Positions 44,745-53,296 of a DNA stretch of 62,611 nucleotides are shown here, one piece after another. A model generated the notes under the pieces. It saw only the letters and a program-made list of their open reading frames with translations, ran no database searches and was not told the origin of the DNA. How positions within the stretch are numbered: position 1 is the stretch's first letter; every line of letters starts with the position of its first letter. Origin of the DNA: Bradyrhizobium sp. GTDB lineage: Bacteria; Pseudomonadota; Alphaproteobacteria; Rhizobiales; Xanthobacteraceae. The DNA is taken from contig NZ_SSMW01000009.1 of the NCBI RefSeq assembly GCF_004799405.1, positions 1-62,611 on the forward strand. The letters run 5' to 3'. The position numbers and the translations under genes were made by a program.

Positions 44745-44788
44745 ATGAAATCAGAGGGCGCAGGGAATGCCGGGCGCCCAACGCGCCC
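44745..44788. repeat. Fragment of a dispersed Bradyrhizobium repeat
   Basis: The stretch with ATGAAATCAGAGGGCGCAGG and CGGGCGCCCAACGC is the sequence that produces spurious 'EGAGNAG' translations in many Rhizobiales genomes, so I take it as one copy of a widespread intergenic repeat. It joins directly to the ABC binding-protein remnant. The identification rests on recollection of such spurious frames. Confidence 0.4.
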
Positions 44789-44996
44789 GTGCTGCGGCAA
44801 TGCGGTGACGACCTCACCCGCGAAAACGTCACGAAGCAGGCGGCCAACCTGAATTTCGAAATCGGCTCTATCTGCCGGGCACCCGTATCAAGACCAGCCC
44901 GACTTCGCCCCGCTCGAACAGCTTCAGATGATGCGCTTCAAGGGCGAGAGCTGGGAGTTGTTCGGGCCGGTCATGAGTGGAGAGAAGAACAGCTAG
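44789..44996 (+). pseudogene. C-terminal remnant of an ABC-transporter amino-acid-binding protein
   Basis: Three consecutive pieces in three frames rebuild the C-terminus of a branched-chain-amino-acid-type periplasmic binding protein: DDLTRENVTKQAANL, then LYLPGTRIKTSPT, then DFAPLEQLQMMRFKGESWEL and FGPVMSGEKNS before the stop. Two frameshifts are required, and there is no N-terminal domain, so it is a degenerate fragment. It lies in a 575-base gap between the AraC gene and a coiled-coil protein gene and is flanked by a repeat on each side. Confidence 0.65.
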
Positions 44997-45001
44997 AGAT
45001 T

Positions 45002-45141
45002 CTTCCCTTCTCCCCTTGTAGGAGAAGGTGTCTTCGCGAAGCGAAGACGGATGAGGGGTCTCTTTCCATCGATAGAACCCCTCAGCCGTCCGCGGTGCTT
45101 CGCATCGCGTCCACCCTCTCCCGCAAGGGGAGAGGGGGAAG
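45002..45141. repeat. 140-base MITE-like long inverted repeat
   Basis: Left arm 45002-45059 (beginning CTTCCCTTCTCCCCTTG) is the imperfect reverse complement of the right arm 45077-45141 (ending CAAGGGGAGAGGGGGAAG), leaving a 17-base loop. Each arm also holds a small internal palindrome, so the whole can fold as a long branched hairpin. It has no open frame and looks like a non-autonomous mobile or REP-type element. Confidence 0.7.
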
Positions 45142-45168
45142 TAAGCGCAGCTCCCATCATTGACGGTT

Positions 45169-45558
45169 TTATTTCGCACTGTCCTTTGCCAGAGGCGCAT
45201 CCTTCGCGGGCACCGTCACATCGGCTTTCTTCTTCTGATCCTCCACCGACTTCTTCTGCGCCGCCTGCAATTCGTCGACGACCTTCTGCAAGCCTGTGAC
45301 GGTGCTTTTCAAGCCCTCGATCTGCCGGTTCGCGGCATCGAGCTTTTGCTGATGGTCGGCGCTTAGTTTCGCGATCGTCTTTTGCAGGAAATCGACGTTG
45401 CTCTGCAGGCAACTGGTCCGTCGCTCCATGGTCTTTTCGACCGTGCAGATCTCGATGCCGGGAACGTCCTGGGCGCGGACATGAGCGCACCTCAAAAAGC
45501 ACGGCGCCAAAACCACCAAAGCGGCGAGAGCGATCCGGCCGATCATCGAAATCCTCAT
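45169..45558 (-). CDS. Exported coiled-coil protein
   Basis: 129 residues: signal peptide (about 1-29, ending VRAQ), two cysteines (ICTVEKTMERRTSCLQ) that may form a disulfide, then a long coiled coil (FLQKTIAKLSADHQQKLDAANRQIEGLKSTVTGLQKVVDELQAAQKKS) and a Lys/Ala/Asp-rich end. No domain is recognised; a periplasmic structural role is likely. Near the signal peptide a Cys (RCAHVRA) is also present but does not form a lipobox. The long inverted repeat lies right after its stop. Confidence 0.6.
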   Translation of the reverse strand: MRISMIGRIALAALVVLAPCFLRCAHVRAQDVPGIEICTVEKTMERRTSCLQSNVDFLQKTIAKLSADHQQKLDAANRQIEGLKSTVTGLQKVVDELQAAQKKSVEDQKKKADVTVPAKDAPLAKDSAK

Positions 45559-45725
45559 TTGGGCGCTTGCCGTTGGTCAATTTGTCGAGAGCGGGTGCCG
45601 TGCAACAAGCATATCATACGGAAACCTCATTCGCGCGTTGAGGTTTGCAAAGAACCCCCTAGCTAAAGCAAGGGGCGGAGAACGCAAGCCGAGCTTGCGC
45701 GTCTGTCGCAGGGAGAACCACGGAT

Positions 45726-45932
45726 ATGGCAACGCGCGAACGACGCCTGGCTGAATTCAACGGCGAGGGAGAACCGCCGGCGGGTCAGCCGGTTCAGGTG
45801 CTGTGCGAGGATCACAGCGGCACCTACCAACTGCCGTTCGCCTGCCGTTTTGTCGACGGCGAATGGCGCAATCACGAGTCCGGAAGCACCGTCGAGGCAA
45901 CCGTGGTGGGCTGGCGCCTGCCGCGCGGGTGA
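45726..45932 (+). CDS. Small conserved hypothetical protein
   Basis: 68 residues: MATRERRLAEFNGEGEPPAG, then VQVLCEDHSGTYQLPFACRFVDGEWRN and a final strand VEATVVGWRLPRG. It looks like a compact beta-rich domain with two cysteines about 14 residues apart. A GGGAGAACCACGGAT stretch gives a ribosome binding site at 45711-45716. The function is unknown. Confidence 0.5.
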   Translation: MATRERRLAEFNGEGEPPAGQPVQVLCEDHSGTYQLPFACRFVDGEWRNHESGSTVEATVVGWRLPRG

Positions 45933-46197
45933 CAGCAGCCTGCCTCCGTGCGTCCTTGCCGTGATGTGCCAAAACGCTACGGAAATCGAACTCATTTTAA
46001 GGTTTGGAACGGGCGCGGAACGAACCGCGCCCGAATCGGCGGTTGAGGCTTGTGACGCGGCGTTCACGGCCAGATATCGACGGGGCGCGGGGGACGTCCC
46101 ACCACATCCAGATCAGCTGCCCGGCAGTGGCGCCAGCCCCGGCCTGAAATGTTAATGCCGCGGTATCGGATGCCGGGGCGTCACCGGCGGCCGGTGC

Positions 46198-47340
46198 TTA
46201 CTCGTACAAATATCCGACCGGCTTTCCTTCGATACGCAGCGGACGCATGTCCTTCCGCGTAATGATCTGACCGGCTAGGCCGTCGATTTCGTCGCGCTGC
46301 GTCGGCGTCCAACTGCGAAGATTCTCGATGCCTTTCAGCAGGCCTAGCCGCAGGATTTGCGTATTTTCGCCTAGCCCCGACAGATGTATCGCGTTGTTGC
46401 CCGCCGTAACCGTATCGCCGGTCGCAAGTTCAAAATTCCCGCCGGCACTATTGGTGAATTCGGCTGTGCCGCGAATGACGCGATAGATGACGACCTCGCC
46501 TTTCTCGAGAAAGGCGGTATCCGCTGTTGCCGATGCGCTCTTCGGCAGCAGCGACTGGCCACGCGGGTCGGTCGCTATGATATGCCCGGTTGTAAGACGA
46601 CCGCTCGGAATCTCGATTCCGATATTGCGCACATAGACGGGCCCGGCGGATTTGATGGGCGCACCGGCCGCCAGCGGCTTGTAGAGCGCTTCCAGTTCCA
46701 ACGGATCCTGAAGCCAAAAGCGGGCATCGGATGGACGATCGTGCAAAGGGTGGCTCCAGGCCACACGCGGCGTTTCCGCTTCGTTGATGTGATCCGGGCC
46801 CACCACCGTCGGGTTGGGGAAGGTCGTGGGATCGGTAATAAAGCCTTCAAGAAACTTGCCGGAATAGCCCATGGAAATCGGATCCGGCACTACCGTCTGC
46901 GGCGTTTTCAGATTCTCCTCCGTCGACAACCCCGACCAGGTGTAAAACAGCTGGCGATGGACGATCGCACTCTGCAGCATCACCGCACCAGGACCGACGG
47001 CGTAAAATCGGCCATCGTAATCGAAGGTGAACATGCCCGAAGTGACGAGCACGAGCTGGAAGCCACCCGGTGGAAGGTGAAGATGGAAATCGGTGGGGCC
47101 GGTGTCGGGACGGTAAATCGGCAGATTTGTCGAAACCTCGTGGAGCAAGAAGGTTTCGTTGTTCGCATGAAAGCCTTCGTTCGCGCGGTTATAGAGGGCC
47201 TGCGGACGATAGGTCGCCTCGTATGAAGCATCCCGGTCGCGATCGATAGCCACGAAATTCCTGTTGTTCAGGCGGAGGGGATCGCCGTTCGGATGGGAAA
47301 GGCCAGGCCATTTGAGATCGACCGCGGCATGCACATTCAT
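46198..47340 (-). CDS. Cupin-fold protein, HgmA-sized
   Basis: About 380 residues, apparently cytosolic, all-beta. The first cupin-like part has FHLHLPPGGFQLVLVTSGMFTFDYDGRFYAVGPGAVMLQSAIVHRQ; the second has GEVVIYRVIRGTAEFTNSAGGNFELATGDTVTAGNNAIHLSG. The layout recalls bicupin dioxygenases such as homogentisate dioxygenase, but the full His/Glu metal set cannot be confirmed, so the reaction is open. ATG 47340 is chosen over 47406 because GGAGGG lies 5-10 bases upstream of it. It stands alone. Confidence 0.6.
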   Translation of the reverse strand: MNVHAAVDLKWPGLSHPNGDPLRLNNRNFVAIDRDRDASYEATYRPQALYNRANEGFHANNETFLLHEVSTNLPIYRPDTGPTDFHLHLPPGGFQLVLVTSGMFTFDYDGRFYAVGPGAVMLQSAIVHRQLFYTWSGLSTEENLKTPQTVVPDPISMGYSGKFLEGFITDPTTFPNPTVVGPDHINEAETPRVAWSHPLHDRPSDARFWLQDPLELEALYKPLAAGAPIKSAGPVYVRNIGIEIPSGRLTTGHIIATDPRGQSLLPKSASATADTAFLEKGEVVIYRVIRGTAEFTNSAGGNFELATGDTVTAGNNAIHLSGLGENTQILRLGLLKGIENLRSWTPTQRDEIDGLAGQIITRKDMRPLRIEGKPVGYLYE

Positions 47341-47637
47341 GACACCCTCCAATCCGACCGGCGTCCAATTTTTTGGCAGCGCGCGAGGCCGTGTTGATAG
47401 CTTCATTGTGCTATGCGAAATTCACGCCAGCCGCGCTGCACTGCGGCGAAATCGGTTGTCGTCGCCGCGACGACACCGAAGCTGCTGGACCCAAGCTGGA
47501 ATTTCGGATGGACGATTTTTGCGCGCCGCCGCTCGGCTCAGCGGACCGACCGTGCACGCGCTCCGGATGTCACCAGCTTGAGCAAAGCCTGCCCGATGTG
47601 TGAGCCCGGCAAACAGGCAACGCGGCGCCGGAGTTGC

Positions 47638-48291
47638 CTAATATTCGACCTCAAGCTCTTCGATATCGGCGGGCTCGGCTTTGGCGGCCTCGATCCATTC
47701 CCGCATCTCGGGCGTCGCCATGATCATGCCGGCATAGCCCGCGAGCCTCGGCTCCAGCTTCACGTCATAGGTCATGAAACGGGTCACGACCGGCGCATAC
47801 ATGGCGTCCGCCATGCAGCGTTCGCCGAACAGGAACGGTCCACCCGACTTGGCGAGGCATTCGCGCCAGATGGTGCAGACCCGATCGATATCGGCTTGCG
47901 CCCGCGACCAGATCTTGAAGCCGGGAAAGTGACCTTTCAGGTTGACCGGCAGCGACGCGCGCAGCGTGGTAAACCCTGAATGGATTTCACCGCAAATCGA
48001 CCGGCAATGCGCCCGCGATATACGGTCCGCCGGCAACAGCCCGGCATTCGGCATCACCTCGTTGAGATATTCCGCGATCGCCAGCGTGTCCCATACGGTG
48101 GCGCCGTCGTGCCGCAGGCACGGCACCAGGATCGATGACGACAGCAGCAGGATTTCGGCCCGCGCCGATGCGTCGTCGGGCGAGGTAATGACTTCGTCGA
48201 ACTCCAGTCCGGAGAATCTGGTCAGCAGCCAGCCGCGCAGCGACCACGACGAATAATTCTTGCTGCTGATGGTCAGTGTCGCCTTTGCCAT
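47638..48291 (-). CDS. Glutathione S-transferase family protein
   Basis: 217 residues: N-terminal thioredoxin fold (LTISSKNYSSWSLRGWLLTRFSGLEFDEV) with the catalytic-type Ser/Tyr in NYSSWSLR, then SSSILVPCLRHDGATVWDTLAIAEYLNE (glutathione-binding cis-Pro region and 'xDSxAI' analogue reading WDTLAI). The C-terminal helical domain ends GGPFLFGERCMADAMYAPVV, which holds the N-capping box. It conjugates glutathione or acts as a reductase; the substrate is unknown. The 297-base gap upstream of the cupin gene holds no other supported gene. Confidence 0.88.
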   Translation of the reverse strand: MAKATLTISSKNYSSWSLRGWLLTRFSGLEFDEVITSPDDASARAEILLLSSSILVPCLRHDGATVWDTLAIAEYLNEVMPNAGLLPADRISRAHCRSICGEIHSGFTTLRASLPVNLKGHFPGFKIWSRAQADIDRVCTIWRECLAKSGGPFLFGERCMADAMYAPVVTRFMTYDVKLEPRLAGYAGMIMATPEMREWIEAAKAEPADIEELEVEY

Positions 48292-48485
48292 ATGGCTATT
48301 CCCTCAACTGCTGTGCCCGCCAAAGCCGGCGCGGACAGCGCTTCTTGACCAAGCATCCCGCTGCAAACTGCCCATTGTTTATGCTTCGCGCATTCCATGC
48401 AGCAAGCGACGTGCCAGTTTCAGAGGCTATTTGACTCCGCTTTGGCTTCGATATTGCATAGCAACAAAGGCGGGGGCCGAGCCGG

Positions 48486-49709
48486 ATGATGTCGATGATG
48501 TATCAAGCCTATCAGAACCACATGGATCTGACGGCACCATGGCGGACGGCGGCCGCCGCGGCGCTGAAATATCTCAACCTCGTCCCGCAGGGCGTCTCCG
48601 ACCGGTTGTTCGGGCGGCTCGCCGCGGCACTGGAGCTGATCTCGCGCACCTCGCTCACCTATACGCGCCCGGCCTACGGCATCGACAAGGTGCTGGTCGG
48701 CAATCAGGAGCTGGAGGTGATCGAGGAAGTGGTCTACGCGACGCCGTTCGGATCGCTGTTGCATTTCAGGAAGGAGAATTCACCGGAGCAGCCGCGCATG
48801 CTGCTGGTGGCGCCGATGTCCGGTCATTTCGCAACGCTGCTGCGCGGCACCGTGAAGACGCTGCTGCAGGATCACGACGTCTACATCACCGACTGGCATA
48901 ACCCCCGCGACATTCCGCCCGATCACGGCAAATTCGGCCTCGACGAATATACCGAGCATCTGATCACGTTTCTCGATCAACTCGGTCCGCGCGCCCACAT
49001 GGTGGCGATCTGCCAGCCGTCGGTGTCGGCGCTGGCAGCCGCCGCGATCATGTCGGAGGACGATCATCCGGCACGCCCCGCGACCCTTACCCTGATGGCC
49101 GGTCCGATCGACACCCGGATCCAGCCGACCAAGGTCAACGAGTTCGCAAAGAGCAAGCCGCTGAAATGGTTCGAGGAGAACCTGATCAACTACGTGCCGT
49201 TTCAATGCAAGGGCGCGTTCCGCCAGGTCTATCCCGGATTCATCCAGCTCACCGCCTTCGTGTCGATGAACCTCGAGCGCCACATCAAATCGCACGTCGA
49301 CCTCGCCGAGCACCTGGCCAAGGGCGAGACCGAGAAAGCCGAGACCATCAAGACCTTCTATGACGAATATTTCGCCGTGATGGACCTGCCGGCGGAATTC
49401 TACATCGAGACCATCCGCGACGTATTCCAGGAACATCTGCTGCCGCTGGGCAAGATGATGTATCGCGGCCGGCCGGTGAACCCGGCTTCGATCAAGCGGA
49501 TGGGCCTGATGACGGTCGAAGGCGAGAAGGACGACATCTGCTCGATTGGCCAGACGCTCGCGGCGCAGGACCTCTGCACCGGCGTGCGCGCCTATCGCAA
49601 GGTGCATCACATGCAGGCCGGCGTCGGCCATTACGGCGTGTTCAGCGGACGGCGCTGGAATAACGAAATCTATCCGCTGCTGCGGGATTTCGTGCACGTC
49701 AATTCCTGA
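48486..49709 (+). CDS. phaZ: Intracellular polyhydroxyalkanoate depolymerase
   Basis: 407 residues of the intracellular PhaZ (PHB depolymerase) type with alpha/beta-hydrolase fold. The nucleophile elbow reads MVAICQPSVSALAA, with Cys in place of Ser, as in this family. Also seen are MLLVAPMSGHFATLLRGTV (oxyanion region), VYITDWHNPRDIP and the C-terminal KVHHMQAGVGHYGVFSGRRWNNEI with the catalytic His. It mobilises stored PHB granules. The first Met of a run (MMSMM) is uncertain. It is monocistronic; a small palindrome follows about 70 bases after the stop. Confidence 0.92.
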   Translation: MMSMMYQAYQNHMDLTAPWRTAAAAALKYLNLVPQGVSDRLFGRLAAALELISRTSLTYTRPAYGIDKVLVGNQELEVIEEVVYATPFGSLLHFRKENSPEQPRMLLVAPMSGHFATLLRGTVKTLLQDHDVYITDWHNPRDIPPDHGKFGLDEYTEHLITFLDQLGPRAHMVAICQPSVSALAAAAIMSEDDHPARPATLTLMAGPIDTRIQPTKVNEFAKSKPLKWFEENLINYVPFQCKGAFRQVYPGFIQLTAFVSMNLERHIKSHVDLAEHLAKGETEKAETIKTFYDEYFAVMDLPAEFYIETIRDVFQEHLLPLGKMMYRGRPVNPASIKRMGLMTVEGEKDDICSIGQTLAAQDLCTGVRAYRKVHHMQAGVGHYGVFSGRRWNNEIYPLLRDFVHVNS

Positions 49710-49780
49710 GACCGGGATGGCGCGGCGCCGATCGCGGCGAAAGCGACGAACTAAATCGACACAAGGTTCGTGACACTTTA

Positions 49781-49801
49781 CCTCTCCCCTTGTGGGAGAG
49801 G
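49781..49801. repeat. Small palindrome after phaZ
   Basis: CCTCTCCC and GGGAGAGG with a 5-base loop, from the same group as the palindromes at 15889 and 25524 and the right arm of the 45002 element. It lies in the 221-base gap before the DJ-1 gene. No T-run follows. Confidence 0.5.
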
Positions 49802-49930
49802 GAGCTCACGGTCATTGTTGAGAGATCGAAATCTCAAACACCGCGCTACTTCGTCCGGATCGAGGATGGGCGTTGAAACCCAAACTTTTGGCCGACGCGC
49901 CAAATTGGTTGAACGTCTCAAAACGGTTCG

Positions 49931-50560
49931 TCAACGCGCCGGCAGGACCGGCGCAAACCCCTCACGATTGGCCCGCCACGCGCGCTGATATTCCATGATA
50001 CGGGCGGTCTCGTCGGCGACGTGCTGGCCGAGCATGCCGGCGATCAGATGAAGCGTCGTGTCGATGCAGAGCGAAACCCCGCCACCGGTCACCAATCCTT
50101 CCGCGCGCTCCACCAGCATCGCTTCCCGGACGTCGATCCGGGGATAGGTCGCGCGCATGACCTCGAGCGGCGAGGTTTCCGGAGGGACTACTTCGCGTTT
50201 GGTGGTGGCGGGCCCGTCATTGAGGACGCCGCTCGCTGCCAGTATCATGCCGCCGGTACAGACCGACGCGACACGGTGTGAAGCGTGCACGCGCCTGATG
50301 TAGTCGAGCGTCGCCGGCGCCTGCGCCTGTGCGGTCCAGCCCGGACCGCCGGTGACGATGACGAGATCGCAAGGCGGTGCATCGTCGATCCCGAAATCGG
50401 CGGTCACCTTCAGCCCGTTGGCAAGCGCGATCGGCCCCGCACGGGGACCGATGGTGCAGATTTCGATCTGCGGCGCGATCCGCCGCGCCATCGACAGCAC
50501 GCCAAAGGTCGCCAGATCGATCGGCTCGACGCCGTCATAGATGAAAATGCCAAACCGCAC
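49931..50560 (-). CDS. DJ-1/PfpI family protein
   Basis: 209 residues of the DJ-1/PfpI class I glutamine-amidotransferase-like fold: MRFGIFIYDGVEPIDLATFGVL, DLVIVTGGPGWTAQ, and the nucleophile elbow RVASVCTGGMILAASGVL with the reactive Cys. LVTGGGVSLCIDTTLHLI closes the domain. The reaction may be isonitrile hydration, glyoxal hydrolysis or none of these; not settled. The gene lies 18 bases downstream of the MHS transporter gene on the same strand, probably one transcript. Confidence 0.87.
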   Translation of the reverse strand: MRFGIFIYDGVEPIDLATFGVLSMARRIAPQIEICTIGPRAGPIALANGLKVTADFGIDDAPPCDLVIVTGGPGWTAQAQAPATLDYIRRVHASHRVASVCTGGMILAASGVLNDGPATTKREVVPPETSPLEVMRATYPRIDVREAMLVERAEGLVTGGGVSLCIDTTLHLIAGMLGQHVADETARIMEYQRAWRANREGFAPVLPAR

Positions 50561-50578
50561 GGCGCTCCCTTCATCCAG

Positions 50579-51883
50579 CTAGGTCAACGACCCTCCCCTG
50601 GTCTCGCGCGCCGCCAGTGCGGCTGCCAGGGTTATCAGCGCCAGAACGATCATCATGATCGATACGCCGGTAGTGCCGCCGAAATATCCGACCATCGCGG
50701 TGGCGATGATCGGTGCGAAACCGCCGCCGATCGCGGCCGAAGCCTGAAATCCAAACGACGCCCCACTGTAGCGCACACGCGGACCGAACAGTTCGGGAAA
50801 GTAGCAGGATTCAGGCCCGAACATCATGCCATGGCCGAAATTCATCGCGATCATCACGGCAGTGAAGATCAGCGCGGTGCTCTTGCTTTCCAGCATCCAG
50901 AACAGCGGGAACGCGAACACGATCGTGAACAGGGCCCCGAGAATATAAAGCGGCCGGCGGCCGATCTTGTCGGCCAGCCAGCCGAACAACGGCAGGCTGA
51001 CCAGTTCAAGCAATGCAGCGTACAGTACCGCGTCGAGCATCAGCGACTTGGCGAGGCCGAGCTTGGTGGTGGCGTAGCCGACGACGAACACCGTGAGCAT
51101 GTAGACCCACGACACCTCGGAGAGTTTCAGTCCCACCGCGATCAGAAATGTCTTGGTGTTCCTGCCGACGGCTTCGCCGAACGGATTGTTCGACAAATCG
51201 TTACGCTGCCTGAGCCCTTCGAATACCGGCGTCTCCGGCACCCGGGATCGGACGAAGGTTCCGATCGCGAGCAGCACGATGCTGATCAGGAACGGAATCC
51301 GCCAGCCGTAGGCCGCGAAGTCGGCGTCGGGCAATTTGCTGACCAGCGTGAACGCCAGCGTCGCCAGCACCAGCCCGATCGGAAATCCGATCTGCACGAA
51401 ACTCGTGTAGAAGCCGCGTTCGCCGGCCGGCGCGTGCTCCAGCACCATCAGCGAGGCGCCGCCCCATTCGCCGCCGAGGCCGATACCCTGGACGATGCGC
51501 AGCACGATCAAAAGGATCGGCGCCAACACCCCGATCGAGGCGTAGGTCGGCAACAGCCCGATGCAAAAGGTGCTGATGCCCATGATGAACAGCGTCAGCA
51601 CTAGCATGGATTTTCGGCCGAGCCGATCGCCGAAATGACCGAACAGCGCGCCGCCGAGCGGCCGCGCCAGAAAACCGACGGCGTAACTGCCGAGTGCGGC
51701 CAATGTCCCCGCCAGCGGATCGAAGGTCGGGAAGAACGCCTTGTTGAACACCAGCGCGGCTGCGGTCGCGTAGATCAGGAAATCGTACCATTCGATGATG
51801 GTGCCGAAGCAGCTCGCGAATACGATGGAATTGAGCCTGGTACGCTCCAGGCCGGCTGCCGGCGCCGTTGCGATGATGGTCAT
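50579..51883 (-). CDS. MHS-family MFS transporter
   Basis: 434 residues, 12 membrane helices. N-terminal signature SCFGTIIEWYDFLIYATAAALVF and FLARPLGGALFGHFGDRLGRKSMLVLTL are those of the metabolite:H+ symporter (MHS) family, which includes ProP, KgtP and CitA. GIGLGGEWGGASLMVLEHAPAGERGFY and WRIPFLISIVLLAIG are also typical. The substrate, probably an organic acid or osmolyte, is unknown. It is first of two genes with the DJ-1 protein. Confidence 0.9.
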   Translation of the reverse strand: MTIIATAPAAGLERTRLNSIVFASCFGTIIEWYDFLIYATAAALVFNKAFFPTFDPLAGTLAALGSYAVGFLARPLGGALFGHFGDRLGRKSMLVLTLFIMGISTFCIGLLPTYASIGVLAPILLIVLRIVQGIGLGGEWGGASLMVLEHAPAGERGFYTSFVQIGFPIGLVLATLAFTLVSKLPDADFAAYGWRIPFLISIVLLAIGTFVRSRVPETPVFEGLRQRNDLSNNPFGEAVGRNTKTFLIAVGLKLSEVSWVYMLTVFVVGYATTKLGLAKSLMLDAVLYAALLELVSLPLFGWLADKIGRRPLYILGALFTIVFAFPLFWMLESKSTALIFTAVMIAMNFGHGMMFGPESCYFPELFGPRVRYSGASFGFQASAAIGGGFAPIIATAMVGYFGGTTGVSIMMIVLALITLAAALAARETRGGSLT

Positions 51884-52233
51884 TGAGGCCTCCCCTGCTG
51901 ACGCATCCTCCTCCGCAGAGGATATCCAGCCTCAAAATGATGCAAGCAGCATGCCGGACCGGCCATTGCGTTCAGACCTCCACCCGAAAGCCGACCTCGA
52001 TGATGGCGTCCTGGGGAATTTTGAAGAAGTCAGGGGCTCGGCTGGCGACCACCAAAACCAGCCGTTCAGTTCGCGTCGTGATGATCGTCCCCCCGCGACA
52101 GCGTGACAATTTCGCCCGGCACCCTCGATTGCCGGAAGAGCTGAAGCCGGATAGCGTCGGGGCCAATGACTTGACGTGGCCGCGGGAAGGGCAATGCTTC
52201 CCATAGCCAACAATGCAAATGTTGGAGGACGAC
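51884..52233. other. Intergenic region before cysK, 350 bases
   Basis: Divergent region between the MHS transporter and cysteine synthase genes. It contains the Kup C-terminal remnant on the minus strand and, at its right end, the GGAGGA ribosome binding site of cysK (52224). No other gene or RNA motif is visible. Confidence 0.5.
51972..52064 (-). pseudogene. C-terminal remnant of a Kup-type potassium transporter
   Basis: The minus-strand frame ends with LVVASRAPDFFKIPQDAIIEVGFRVEV before the stop. The pattern 'A-x-D-(F/Y)-F-x-I-P-x-x-x-(V/I)-(V/I)-E-(V/M)-G-x-x-V-E' is the last segment of Kup/TrkD potassium uptake proteins. About 30 residues remain and the rest of the roughly 630-residue protein is missing, so this is a deletion remnant. 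Identification from a short motif is tentative. Confidence 0.45.
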
Positions 52234-53283
52234 ATGGGACGGACATACGAAAGTATTGTCGAAACGATTGGCAATACGCCGGTGGTGCGGATCAACCGCT
52301 TGGCGCCGCAAGGCGTGAACCTTTTCGTAAAAATTGAAGCCTTCAATCCTCTCGGTTCGGTCAAGGACCGCTTGGCTCTCGGGGTAATCGAGGCGGCCGA
52401 AAAGTCGGGAGAGCTCAAGCCCGGCCAGACCGTCATCGAAGCGACCAGCGGAAATACCGGGATCGGTCTTGCCATGGTTTGCGCCGCCAAGGGCTACCCG
52501 CTGGTGATTACCATGGCAGAGCCATTTAGCGTCGAGCGGCGCAAGCTGATGCGTTTCCTTGGAGCGAAGGTGATTGTCACGCCTGCTGCCGAGCGCGCGG
52601 TAGGCATGATCAACAAGACCATCGAGCTTGCCAAGGCGCATGGCTGGTTCATGACCCGGCAATTCGAAAATGAAGCCAATCCCGATATCCACTCGCGCAC
52701 CACGGCGCGCGAGATCCTCGACGATTTCTCCGGACAACGACTGGATTACTGGGTTACGGGCTATGGAACCGGCGGAACATTGAAGGGCGTCGGGCGGGTG
52801 CTTGCCAAGGAACGTCCCGAAACCAAGATCGTCGTTTGCGAACCGCAGGACGCGCAACTGCTCGCCAGTGGCATCGCACAGTCGCGAAACCCGGACGGTA
52901 CTCCTGCGGCACCGCATCCGACATTCAAGCCGCATCCGATGCAGGGCTGGACACCGGATTTCATCCCCAAGCTGACCGACGATGCGGTGGCGATGAAGTT
53001 CATCCATCGCATCCTGCCGATTCCCGGCCCCGACGCCATTCGCTGCAGCAAGGACCTTGCCACCCAGGAAGGCATCTTTGTCGGCATCACTTCGGGCGCA
53101 ACCTTTGCCGGCGCACTCAAGATCGCGGCCAAGGCGGAGAAAGGAGCAAACATCCTCTGTATGCTTCCCGACACCGGCGAGCGCTATCTAAGCACGCCGC
53201 TTTTCGCCGACGTATCGGCGGACATGAACGAGGAAGAGCTCAAAATCGCGCGCTCTACGCCGGGCGCGCAACTCAATCCCTAG
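52234..53283 (+). CDS. cysK: Cysteine synthase A-type enzyme
   Basis: 349-residue PLP enzyme that makes cysteine from O-acetylserine and sulfide. PLP Lys44 is in EAFNPLGSVKDR, TSGNTGIGLAMVCAAKGY is the asparagine loop, GTGGTLKGVGR is the phosphate loop, and GITSGATFAGAL supplies the C-terminal Ser. It is longer than typical CysK (about 310-325) because of an inserted stretch with PDGTPAAPHPTFKPHPMQGW, so a related O-phosphoserine or cystathionine activity cannot be excluded. ATG 52234 is chosen because GGAGGA precedes it by 4 bases. Confidence 0.9.
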   Translation: MGRTYESIVETIGNTPVVRINRLAPQGVNLFVKIEAFNPLGSVKDRLALGVIEAAEKSGELKPGQTVIEATSGNTGIGLAMVCAAKGYPLVITMAEPFSVERRKLMRFLGAKVIVTPAAERAVGMINKTIELAKAHGWFMTRQFENEANPDIHSRTTAREILDDFSGQRLDYWVTGYGTGGTLKGVGRVLAKERPETKIVVCEPQDAQLLASGIAQSRNPDGTPAAPHPTFKPHPMQGWTPDFIPKLTDDAVAMKFIHRILPIPGPDAIRCSKDLATQEGIFVGITSGATFAGALKIAAKAEKGANILCMLPDTGERYLSTPLFADVSADMNEEELKIARSTPGAQLNP

Positions 53284-53296
53284 GCGCAAAAAGACT

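Noticed and set aside
46011..46032. Hairpin GGGCGCGG/CCGCGCCC upstream of the cupin gene stop
   Set aside because: It has no T-run and no known motif; it could be a small palindrome but there is not enough to call a terminator or repeat family.
47413..47979. 188-codon plus-strand frame between the cupin and GST genes
   Set aside because: Its second half is antisense to GST and its first half has no ribosome binding site or domain.
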